Positions 1-10,676 of a stretch of 64,000 bases of DNA are shown in pieces. Position 1 is the first letter of the stretch. Every line of letters begins with the position of its first letter. Made by a program: the position numbers and the translations under genes. Below the pieces are notes generated by a model, which was not told where the DNA came from, searched no databases, and was given only the letters and a program-made list of their open reading frames with translations. Source of the DNA: Rusavskia elegans (taxonomy: Eukaryota; Ascomycota; Lecanoromycetes; Teloschistales; Teloschistaceae); assembly GCA_011316305.1 (NCBI GenBank), contig SAUG01000091.1, positions 1 to 64,000 of the forward strand, written 5' to 3'.

Positions 1-299
1 AAAAGATCTTTAAAGCTATAGATTATTTAGATAAATATCTATTTCGTATTATATATAAACTAGTTTCCGAATAAAGTAGTTAAGATTCTATTTATAATAT
101 TATATCTAGAAAGGGCTGCCTTTAATTAGATATAGCTTTAAATAGAAGATTATCTCGATAATCTAGAAAGATAGAGAAAAGATAAGATATTATAGATCTT
201 CTATACCTTCGGCAATCTTATTATAGCTATAAAAGAGACTTTCGGAAATAATAATAAAGATAGGGTAATAGGAAAGAAACTAATAGTTCTAAAATAATA

Positions 300-690
300 A
301 AAGTCGGTAGCTACCTAGGCTACTTAGTTTAAAACGTTAGCTTATAAAATAGACTAGGAAGATTCAGCTCTAAAAGCCTACTTCTATAAAGGATTCTAAA
401 TAAGAGTTAAGGAAACTATAGTAGTAATTAAAAAACTAGATTTATTAATAGATTTTATTCAACTTATAATAAGAATTAATAGCTAGTAGTATAAAATATA
501 TTTAGATAAATAGGCGTTTAGTAAAACAGAATCTACTAAAAGAAAGCCTAGAGAAAATCTAATAAAATTTAATACTACCGAAACTAAAGGATTAAAAACT
601 AAAACTTATTATTTATACGGAAAAACAGGATACTTTAAAAGTAATTACCTAATTAAAGAAGCGACTAAAATAACTAAAAACTTTTTTAAA
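300..690 (+). pseudogene. Ty3/gypsy Gag relic with CCHC zinc knuckle
   Basis: Reading one frame through stops gives a retroviral-type Gag segment (residues like FKTLAYKID, EDSALKAYFYKG, LIDFIQL) followed at about 603-648 by YLYGKTGYFKSNY. This is a CX2CX4HX4C zinc knuckle in which Cys and His codons have become Tyr by C-to-T/G-to-A changes. Gag packages the element RNA, and this copy is dead. The frame carries many TAA/TAG stops at former Gln/Trp codons. The N-terminal part of Gag probably lies at or before the window start. Confidence 0.75.
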
Positions 691-3239
691 ATAATAAAAA
701 AATTATTCTATAAATATATAGTAAAAAGCTAGTTAGCCTACTATAATAATACTTACCCTATCTATCTATTAGATAAGGTAGGGATAGGATATTACTCTAA
801 AAAACTAAGAAAAGCGTAGGAAATAAAGTTAATAATCGATTTTAAATTATATAAAACCGAAAAACCCTTTATAGTAGCGCTTAAAATTAAAATCGGAAGT
901 TAACTAATAATAGCTTTTATAAATAGAAAGGAAGATAATAAAATTATAAAAGGATTCTATAATAAAATTAAAGGATATTTTTATAGACAGATAATAAAAA
1001 ATAATAGAATACTCGATATCGAAATTAAAATAAAAAATAGATTAATTAGAACGACAAGTTTTACTATTATTAAAAGTTAAAGGAGTTATATTATCCTAGA
1101 AAATAAATAGAAAGTATCGATTTTAAAAAGACTAATAGAAAAAAATACTATAGATAAAAAAATAGAACTATAAATAATTTATTTACTAGCCTATAAAAAT
1201 CTTTTATATAAAGAAATAGACGCCGTTTTAGTAATAAATTACGACGATATTATAGAATTAGATAAAAATTTTAAAAAAGGCGGAAAAATCTAAGATATAA
1301 AAATTTAGAAAGAATATTACTATCTTTTCTAGCGACTTACTAAGAAATATAATAAAAGTAAAGAAATAATTTAATAGCTTTAGATAAACTATATTAGAAA
1401 AATATACTAAAATATAGTTAAAGCTATAGATAAAATTAAATACTATAGACTAAACCAAGTCGACTAGAATAAAGAAATACCGGACCTAGTATTTAGTATA
1501 TAACTAAAAAATAAAGAGTTCGATTAGTATCCGTCCTTATTATTATAGAATAAAATAGTTACTAAAGAATAAAATTTAGTAGAGCTATTAGAGGAACCGG
1601 AGACAATTTATAATATAGATATATAAACTATTATAAAAAGATAAAAATAAAGGAGCCTTTAACTAGACCTTTTTTAGATATCTATACTTTCTATAGGTTA
1701 AGAAAAATTAAAATCTTTTAAAAATTAATCCAGATTATCCGAATTAAAACTAGGTATTAATTTAATAGAAGCCTTTTACGCGGCTAGTATAAAACTAATA
1801 GAGGAATAAAATATAACCGGATTATTAAATTTATTAAGCCGAGATAATATATATTACTTCTAAATAATAAAATTACTTTTATATTTATTTAAAACGCGAT
1901 AATAAGTAATAAAATACTTTTATTTACTAAAGAGTCGGCGGAGATCCGATTTCTAGGCTAAACGTTTATTACGAATTTCTTTTTTAGAATTAAAGAAGAA
2001 TTTAATATAATAATAAGCTTTAGAATACTTATTAAAAATACTAGCGATATTAGAATAGAGTTTATTCTTTTTATCTTTAAGACGCTTCCCTATAAAGATT
2101 AGCGAGATAAAAAAAATAAAGAATTAATATATAGATAGTATTAGATATTAGGAAATTATATAATTTCTAAGTCTAAGTATATTTATTATAAATATTACTA
2201 CTAACCTTAACTTTATACTCTTTTAAAAGATTACAGATATATAGAAAATAAAGAAAAGGTATTATAATTCCTCTCGACTAAATATAATAAAAAGACTTTA
2301 ACCGGTTTCCTCGCCGAGAATATATAGTAAAGATATCGAAAAATAGAATAGAAAAAAAAAAAAGGAAGGAAAATATTCCTTTTATATCCTATAGAAAGAT
2401 TATACGCTAGGTAAAAAGCGATATAGGGGAAGCTATATTATATCCGCGACTCTATAGAGGTTTTATAAAAGGATTAGTTAAATAAACGAACCTAATTATC
2501 TATAGCCGCCTATAGCCGATATAACCGCTCTTTTAAACGGGACTTTTAGTAGATAGCTACCTATCGGCCTTTACGGTTACTTTTACTATATATATCGCTT
2601 ATTATTCCTATAGATAGTTTCTCTCGTTAGTCGTTAATATAATTATTAAATATATCTCTACTATTCTCTTCTTAATTATTTTATAATAAAGATATTTCGT
2701 AATATTATAACCGTACCTCTGCGGCTATATAGGATTAATTATAATAATCTATACTAGGATTTCTTTACTATTTAGTAGCTCGGACTACGTCTACGGCTAT
2801 AGCTAGGCTCGAGCGTAACGCCTTCTAATATATAGGGACGTTACAGTAATTCCTAGTATACGCGATATATTTATCTAGCTTTAAAATCTGAATACCGATA
2901 TTTAGAAGTATTTATAGACTATCTAACGTAAATCGAAAAAAAAAGCCGGGCTATAGAATATAGAAGTAGAAACTAGTTTTTTTCTTTATAAAAAGTCCTT
3001 ATATATACCCGAAGATAAAGTACTATATATAAAGCTTCTAGCGAAATACTATAATAATTCTATAGCTAGATATTTTAGGTATTAGTAAACTTTATCGTTT
3101 ATTTATCGTAGCTATAGCTAGCCGAAACTACCTAAATATATCCGGGAGTATATAAAAACGTATAATATCTATTAACGAATTAAAGTCTATAGATATAAAC
3201 CGTATAGGAAGCTTTAGAATCTTCTATACTCTATATAGC

Positions 3240-3620
3240 TATAGAAAGAGATAGCGATAGATTTTATTACTAGATTACTACCTATTTAATATTCCCGAAG
3301 TATAGTAGATTTAATATTTATAGCCGTCGATCGATTTACTAAAATAGCGAGATATATCCTTTATTATAAAACGATTAATATAAAGGATTTTATAGAACTT
3401 ATTATTAATAAACTTTAATATAAAGGATTTATTTCTAATAGAATTATTAGTAATAAAGACTCGCTATTTATAAGCGAATTTTGGTCGGAGGTCTACTATT
3501 ATCTAAAGATTAAATATTATTTAAATACTACGTTCTATCTTTAAATAGATAGGTAGATTAAATAATAGAATTAATTAATAGAATATTACCTGAAAGTATA
3601 TATTTATAAAAAATAAAAGA
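3240..3620 (+). pseudogene. Ty3/gypsy integrase core relic
   Basis: Translation through stops gives KEIAIDFITRLP (about 3244-3279), VDRFTKIARYI (from 3326), IISNKDSLFISEFW (about 3439-3480) and QLIEYYLKVYI (about 3568-3600). These are the conserved blocks of a retroviral-type DDE integrase of Ty3/gypsy elements, with the catalytic Asp-Asp-Glu regions still recognisable. In the second block SDRD has become SNKD by G-to-A changes. It lies downstream of gag in the expected gag-pol order. It is non-functional because of multiple stops. Confidence 0.85.
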
Positions 3621-4079
3621 ACTAGATTAAATTTCTATCTTTAGCTAAATTCGTCTATAGTAATAGCGAATATAATATTATAAAGATATTTCCTTTCGAA
3701 GTACTTATAGGCTATAACCTAGATATAACGTTTAAAGGCGTTAAAGATAACGCCGTAGAAAGGGAAATAGTAAATACGAAGATACTAGTAGTAAAAGAAA
3801 AAGTCGTAAATTTATAAAAGATAAATAAATCGATATATATAAATTAGAATAAAGTTTAGATAAACTAGACTAAATATTATAATAAGAAATATTAACCGAT
3901 AGAATATAAAATTAGTAATTTAATACTATTATCTTTAAAGAATCTATAATTTAAATAATTAAAAAAGATTATCTCTAAATTCGTAGAAATATATTATATT
4001 TCGAAGTATATAAACTTTTAAATTTACTAGTTAATTCTTTTAATTAAATTAAAGATTTATAATATCTTTTATATATTTT

Positions 4080-4345
4080 TATTAGAAAAGTTCTATCGCT
4101 ACTAGAATAGCGAACTGCTAGAATATCTATTACCGGACCTTATTAATAATAAAAAGAAATAGGAAGTAGAAGCTATTTTAGATAAAAGATTTATAAAATC
4201 TAAAAAGAGCGAGAAATTAAAGGCTGAATATCTATTTAAATAAATTAGTTAGTTAAAGGAATATAATTCCTAGTAGCTATAAAAAAATCTTAAAAATATA
4301 TAAAAGTTTATTAAAGTATATAATTAAAATAACCCTCTAATAAAA
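4080..4345 (+). pseudogene. Chromodomain relic at the end of pol
   Basis: After the integrase, the frame reads YRYQNSELLEYLLPDLINN, then a short acidic piece, EVEAILDKRF, a basic piece and AEYLFK, then NLKNI and KFIKVYN. This matches the C-terminal chromodomain of fungal chromoviruses (a plus-strand Ty3/gypsy clade), including the WEVEAILD start and the YLVKW-like core. The Trp codons have become stops. It identifies the element as a chromovirus and marks the 3' end of pol. Confidence 0.75.
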
Positions 4346-4753
4346 AAGTATAAAAAAAATAAAATTTAATAGAAATAAACTATAATTATAGACGTTAGAT
4401 ATTTATAGAATTTATATATAATATATATATTTAGAAATAGATTTATAGTTAATAAATTCTTTTAAATTATTCTATAGAACCTATAATACTAGAGACTTTA
4501 TTTATTATAATATAGATTAAATATTTTAGTTTTTAGATATCTATATTTATATAACCGACCTAGTTTTACTATATATTTCTATTCTAGGCTATCTTTTTAT
4601 TCTATAATAGGTAGGGGAAATAGTACCGGAAGAAAAATCTACTTTAATACTACCGAGAAAAGAGTTTATAAAAGTTTATAGACGGAGTTAAAAGTATCGA
4701 AAAACGTTAGATTACTTAGTAAAAAGACTGCCTAAAGGGCCGGGGTACCGGTA

Positions 4754-4777
4754 ATCCTAATTTCTAGAAATTAGGAT
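4754..4777. repeat. 24-bp perfect palindrome
   Basis: A perfectly self-complementary 24-nt sequence with arms ATCCTAATTTCT, about 400 bp past the chromodomain relic. It may belong to an LTR or non-coding end of the chromovirus, or to another element. It has not been broken by RIP, which is unusual here, although it holds no CpA or TpG. Confidence 0.6.
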
Positions 4778-6376
4778 CCGAATACCTCCGGTATCTTCGA
4801 GGCTACGCGCGGGAAAGTTAACGGAAACTATAATAAAGTAATAAATAAAAAAATTAGCGGAAACTATAATAGAACTACCGGAAATAAATATATATCCTCC
4901 TTTTATTTAATAATATATAGAAGGGTAACTCGATATAGCTTTTTATTATTATAGTTATTAAACGTATAGAACGGTCTATTAGAAGGTCGTATCGGTTTCG
5001 GGAATAACTAGAAAGTTAAAAGGAATATCGATTTACGCGAAAAAATTTTAATAACCGGTATAGATTACTCGATTATCGGTATTAGATATTCTAAGGTCGG
5101 CGTATATATTAGAATAGGTCTATCTAGCCTATCGTCCGAAGTCTAATAAATAATACTAGCCGAAAACAGGTAGAATTTATATCTTTCTATAATAGGAAAT
5201 ACTATAATTCGCAAAATATTATCTAATTCTATAGCGATATATTAGCGATTAGCTACTTTATATAGAAGATTATTAAATTATATCTAAAAGCTTTAAACCG
5301 AAAGACGGACGTAATATAGTAGTAGAGCGGGGTACTATAGTAGACGTCTATACCGCCGCTAGGGTACTAGTAGTATCTATTCTAAAAAGTAGAAGCCTAG
5401 ATACTGCCGGTAGAGCGGAGCTTTTATAATAAGAAATAAATAGAGATAGTAAATATAAAGGGAAGCCGAAATCTTATAGAGAAAAATTAGAAATAATAAC
5501 GGTCCGCTACGTTTTATATTTATAAAGCTTATATTTTAAAATAGCTAGTTTAATCTATATAGCTTTATTTTCTCGAACTAGATTTTAGTTAGCGTATTTA
5601 TATATATCTAGGCGTTTAAGAATAGAATTTAATATTACTACAAAGTAGTTAAAAGTCGTAGATATCTATATAAGATTATATAATATCGCGTTAGAGGTAG
5701 AGATATATTTAATAATATTTATAATATCTAAAATAAGCTTCCTTATAAATTTATAGTTATTAAAAAATAGTTTTTTTTTATTCTAAACTATAAATCTATA
5801 AGTATTTATTATTTACTTTATAGCCGAGTCGAAAGAATAAAGTATCTATTATAGTTAGCTTTAAACTAATATAATAGAGGAAGCTATACTATTTTATAGT
5901 TAGATAGATTCTTTCTATCTTTTTTATATTTAGAGCAAGTATTAGTAAAGTAGTTTTTCGAATATTTAAAGGCAGGGTATAAGCGATTTATATCGCTATA
6001 ATCGCTAGTTATATAGCGTAAATATCAAATATATAGTAGGAAAGATATATCTATATATATAAAAGTAAAGAATCTATATAAATAGTAAAAAACTATTCGA
6101 ATAAATAAGGTATAGAAAATTAAAATTTCTATTAAATAAGGTATTACTATATTATCGCTAGCGCGTCGGAACCGTATCGTTCCGAATATTTATTTATTAT
6201 TTAGGATCCTCGAATATTTATATTAGATTCGAGTTCGATTATATTTATTAGAACTTTTATCTAGTATTAATTATAAGCCGTATATTTATAGGTACGCGGC
6301 TATAGTATATACCTATAGATATAATATACTCTCTTAAATATATCTGCTAAAATAAAATTATAACGTTAATTTAACC

Positions 6377-6467
6377 GGTACTATAATATAGCGGCTAGCA
6401 GTTCTAATTATAATTATAATCGTATTTTATTAAATAGAAAACCTAGGTTCGAATTCTAATAGTATTA
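6377..6467 (+). other. tRNA-like relic with B-box
   Basis: Positions 6447-6457 read GGTTCGAATTC, one transition from the pol III B-box. They sit in a T-arm with CTAGG paired against TCTAA around a 7-nt loop. Positions 6377-6383 pair with 6460-6466 over 7 bp (two G-U), as an acceptor stem would. The 90-nt length would need an intron or long variable arm, and I could not resolve the D and anticodon arms. It could be a RIP-damaged tRNA, a tRNA-derived SINE or chance. Confidence 0.3.
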
Positions 6468-7939
6468 TCTTTTGGCTTTATTTTTTAGCTTTATTCTAGT
6501 ATATATCTATATAACTAAAGTATAATTATATATAAATAGAGGCTAATTATAATAATAGCTATAGAATAACTCTTTTTTTTACCCTATTTAATTTTTATAG
6601 TTAATTATAAAATTAATAGATTTATTTAATAAATACTATAAATATATAGATAGATATAATATAATATCGGAAACGATATCGGTAAGAAAAAGATAATTAT
6701 AAAGCGCTAGACGCGTTATATAGGCCCTAGAAATATAATTAGAACGTTTAGAAACGAGACTTGTCGCCTAGTCGCTAGAGCGTCGCTAGCGCGTCGGATT
6801 TCGATCCTTTCCCGCTTTTTTCTTTTCCTTTATTACTAGGCTATACCCCAGTCTTTCTAGGGTATAAGTTAGTTCTATAATATACCTCTCGTCTGGTCTA
6901 CAATCGTATACTATTCTAGAAATACATTTACTTGACAGTTTATTTCTAATTTTACTTTCGCTACTAATATTAAATCTTAGATAATTAGAATAATATTATC
7001 TAAAATAACGGAACAAATATTATTTTAAATTTATAAAAAAGCAGGATTAGAATCTAGCAACGTTCTAATAAATAATTTATTACTATAAACGTTTATCGCC
7101 GCTAGAAAAAAACTATAGAATTTATATTCTAAAACTACTATTTATACGATAAAAAAAGACTTTATTATATTTAGAAAAAAGGAATAGTAGTAAGAAGAAA
7201 AACCTATAAAATAGAATTAAAAAAAATTAATAAAGTACTAGAACCTATAGTAAAAGCGAAATAGATATTCGAAACTAAAATAAAACGAATAGAATTAAAA
7301 AATAAAAAAAAAATAAAAATCTTAATAGCGCTAGAATAAAGTAAATAGAAAGATTATTTATAATAGTAAAAAGGGTAAAATTAATTAGTATCGCTATTAA
7401 AAAAAATACTATTACTAATGTTTTTTAAATTCGCTATCGAATATAAAAAAAATCGTTTCGATATAATTATATAAAAAGATAAAGCGCTAATATACGTTTT
7501 ATACTACTAAAATTTTATTTTTATAAAATTTAATATTATAAAATTAATTTAGTATAGAAAATCTTCGAATTTAAATATAATTAAACCGTATTAATTTTAG
7601 GTAAAATAGAAAACTTTTTAATAAAAGCCGTTAATAATAAAGACTAATACGGAAAAACGGTAGAATCGATATTAAAAAAACGAGTTAAAATAGACTCGAG
7701 TCTAGATATAGATTATATATATTCTAAGATATATTTAGTAGATTATTATACGAAACGGAGGGAATAAATACCGAAAAGACCGTATTAGCGGAGATATTAG
7801 GCCTTATAATAAAGTAGATCGCTAGAAAGGATATATAAAAGCGGATAGATAGATAGAAAATAATATAAATTAATTTCGAATCTATATATAGCTTTTATAG
7901 CCCTATAGCAGTAGATAGAGATAGTAGAGAAGCGATATT

Positions 7940-8013
7940 ACAAGAATTCCGGGTCTGCCAAGCCGTAGGGCTGATTTTAGCGCGGGTGAGGACTTTCGGT
8001 GTCATCCTCCGTA
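7940..8013 (+). mobile_element. DNA-transposon terminus, shared with a 58.4 kb copy
   Basis: The motif at 7986-8013 (GTGAGGACTTT.GGTGTCATCCTC.GTA) recurs at 58448-58474 with only two C/T differences. The adjacent 7962-7985 resembles the reverse complement of 58351-58376. In the 58-kb copy the two ends are inverted relative to one another, so this is a terminal inverted repeat of a non-autonomous DNA transposon family. Here it coincides with the right edge of the RIP'd block. The matching left end was not found. Confidence 0.55.
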
Positions 8014-9410
8014 CCTTATGCTCTCTCTTGGGAGTTGAGGCCCGAGGGAGTGATGATAAGTCTACATTGACAAGTGACGCCTTTCATTTGAACCAAGAAT
8101 TTCCAATCATCCAAATCCTCCTTTTGTCAGCTTATACTCCATGACCTTCATCTCATTAGTAGCGGTCACTTCACCTCTGACTTGGCTTTGTTGAACAGAT
8201 CGTGCCCGTCGTCGATGACCGCGTGGTATTGCTGTCGGCCGCTGCATCAAAACCAAGCTCAGACAGTGTCTCATTGGCCGGCAGCTCGTCAGCTTTCTCC
8301 GAGGGCAGCTCAGGCACTAGCGCACCCACCTTCGTGAGTGATAGAACCCATAAACAGAAGGCTTTCGTACTCATCTTGCCATGACTAAAATATGTAGCTC
8401 CCGCGCAGCCCTGCCGGAGAACGTGGCAACCCGCTCTGGCTCGGACTCGGGCTGTCCTTGCTGCATCTTGACGTAGGGATTCGAATCCAGTGAGCGAACC
8501 GTGCCGCACGCTAGGGTTTTTGATAGGTGGATCAGACACAAATGGTTTGGTGAAGTCGACGTGAAACCGACTTGTGAAGCATGGCTTGCATGGCCATGCA
8601 GATGCATCATTAGTATGACTCATCAGCTCGCTCAACAAATACCCGTGGATTACACATATTGAAATCTGATCCCGGCTTCGATATAAAACACGTGTCGTGT
8701 TCACCAATTAATGCGGTATACAGAATATTGGCGGCAGCGAGGTCAATGAGGTGAACAGGTCACGGAGTACAAAAAGACGGGGGACCTGCTTGACCCTGGT
8801 GATATTTAGGTGCATATGCAATCCTGCACGGCCACATCCCACACTACTGGTAAGTATAGAATGCATCCCAATAATGTACGGAGCACGCATTCCGTAATGG
8901 ACGTTCTCGGCCGACGTAGACCGTAGGGAAAGTGGCCATGTGAGCCTGGCATCATCCCAGTGCAGAGATCATGTGTTGGGGTCAATCTGCCACTGGTGAG
9001 TGCCATTTACATTTCATTGAATAGTCGCTGACAGCGAAAACTTCGTACTTGCCTCATAATGTAACAGCACATTTGACATCCGATAGCGTTATTCCCACTG
9101 TTCAGGCCGTCGTTTGCGTGACGAGAATCGCCGGTAGAACTCCGTAGAAGGCCGAGAAACATCAACCGGAGCTGCACGCTTAATAGGCGGCATTAGTGCT
9201 GTGCGTGATATTCCTGTCCAAAAGAAGGGATCGAAAGAGTATTCAAACCCCTGATAATCGGCGCGTCAGTGGCAGTATGCAAAGCCAAAAGCAGCATCTC
9301 GCAGATCTTTACACTCTCTTAGCTTGGATGCATCGGATTTCTTCGGCTTGCGCTGATTCTCCCGGCCGTCGTCAACCAAAGCGGCGGTGGGCATATCAAG
9401 CAGCTTTGCA
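8014..9410. other. Intergenic, no supported gene
   Basis: Base composition is normal again. The longest reading frame is a minus-strand one of 178 codons (8171-8707), with an internal ATG at 8374 that would give a 68-residue Ser/Thr-rich peptide. It has no recognisable domain, no clear signal peptide and no splice context, so I do not call it. An open frame in register with the lectin runs upstream to about 9411, so an additional 5' exon of that gene may lie at the right end. Confidence 0.5.
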
Positions 9411-9513
9411 CTAACAGCATAAGAAGAGATCTTTTCCTCGAATTTGGAATCAACTGAAACCAAGTAAAGCTCCCACACCCGCGACAAAACCAACAAAGCC
9501 AGTAGCAGCACCA

Positions 9514-10676
9514 ATGTTTGCAGCAGCAATGTCCCTTTTCACGAAAGCAGCCCCATCCAAGGGGACCAATCTGCCCCCTCATGTCTCGTTCCTTCGCAGG
9601 GGCGCCCTCGCCTGCGCCAATGTGCCGAAGGTTGGCGTCTTCATCTTTTTCCAGGACTTCGATGGCTTTATCCGGGAGACGCAGTACATCTTTGCTAACA
9701 AAGCTTACCGCGGCGGGGACAAAGCAAGCAGGATAATGATTGCGGATGATATGAAATATCATGGTCCGCTTGCCGCTGTCCAGTCAAACAATAGTGATGC
9801 ACTTGTACGTTATTGTTGTTTATGATCATAATGATGGTGATTTTGCCGGTGTTGAGACAATGAGGAACACTAATAGAGATCGTTTAGATCACGATCTTCT
9901 ATCTCTCGAAAGACAATCATATCAGGGGACTGCGCTGGGCTAGTACCGACAAACTCTGGCATCCACTTGAATCCTTCAACGCCCTCAACGCAAGCGCCAA
10001 TCCTTCTTCCAAGCTTGCCTGCCTCCGATTCAACCATGACAAAGCGATTCGGCTATACTACCAGGACACCAGCAATTTTCTGCGAGAATTGTGCTTCGAT
10101 GGCCACGGGAGCTGGTATCAGGGCGCGATCAAGATTCCTGTGATTGTGGGGAGCAGCTTTGCGTGCGGGCAGTGGTCGGAGGATGACGGCAGTTTGAGAG
10201 AGATCCAAGTATTCTTTCAAATCGTCGAGAGTAACGAGGGAAAAAGCACCTGGTTCTTGCCTACTGATAAGCTGGGGTGGCGCGATGGTGAGTGCTTCCG
10301 TGTTACTGTATGGTGACTCCGGAGCTGACCTTATGATTCAACAGGGTTCCTGCACCTTCCGAACATGCCGCATGAATTTGGCTACGCGGCGTGCGATCAT
10401 CAGAAAATGAGTTATCAGGCCGATGTGGTGAGGGTATATGCCGTTGATCCGCCAGGGAGGGTTCATGAGCGGTATTGGGATTCTAAGACCGAGGGATGGA
10501 CGCATACGCCGTTGAATAACTGTTTGTCAGAGGGTAAGGTTGCTGCAACGTGGTGGCCGGAGAATGGCGAGCCCGAAGTAAGAGTCTATTATCAAGGTCC
10601 AGCTGGAGATTTATTGGGGTACAAATTTTCGAAGGGGAAGTGGCAAGACGAGCATAATGTCCCGTGCGGCGACTGA
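9514..10676 (+). CDS. Fucose-specific lectin-like protein (AAL family)
   Basis: Resembles fungal fucose-binding lectins of the Aleuria aurantia type: repeated blade motifs such as GVFIFFQDFDGFIRE, AIRLYYQDTSNFLREL followed by DGHGSWYQGA, EVRVYYQGPAGDLLG and a closing GKWQDEHNV. Such lectins form beta-propellers that bind fucosylated glycans. Proposed exons are 9514-9808, 9913-10287 and 10345-10676 (333 aa). Intron 2 has a clean GTGAGT donor and CAG acceptor. Intron 1 is uncertain: the better-looking donor (9805, GTACGT) paired with the CAG at 9923-9925 breaks the frame, and only a weaker GTTATT donor with the acceptor at 9912 keeps it. The gene may therefore carry a frameshift. The frame stays open upstream of 9514 to about 9411 with a Pro/Lys/Thr/Ala-rich segment, so the N-terminus is also uncertain. 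It is the first gene beside the RIP'd block. Confidence 0.65.

Larger units (their letters stand above)
1..8013. mobile_element. RIP-degraded AT-rich transposon block
   Basis: This stretch is extremely AT-rich and almost lacks CpA and TpG, while TpA is in excess and CpG persists. That is the footprint of RIP acting on both strands. Because TpG is gone, ATG codons are nearly absent and no long ORF survives. Translating through the stops still gives a Ty3/gypsy polyprotein between about 300 and 4340 on the plus strand (entered separately). From about 4400 to 7900 I see more RIP'd repeat sequence that I cannot assign. The right edge is sharp: normal composition returns at about 7950-8013, where a transposon terminus motif lies. 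The left edge is outside the window. Confidence 0.9.

Noticed and set aside
6900..7940. Pogo/Fot1-type transposase tail in the RIP'd block
   Set aside because: The translated text is suggestive in charge pattern only. No DDE block or helix-turn-helix could be read, so I leave it unassigned.
8171..8707. 178-codon minus-strand frame beside the RIP'd block
   Set aside because: No domain, no signal peptide, and overlapped by frames in other registers. It is likely a shadow frame of intergenic DNA.
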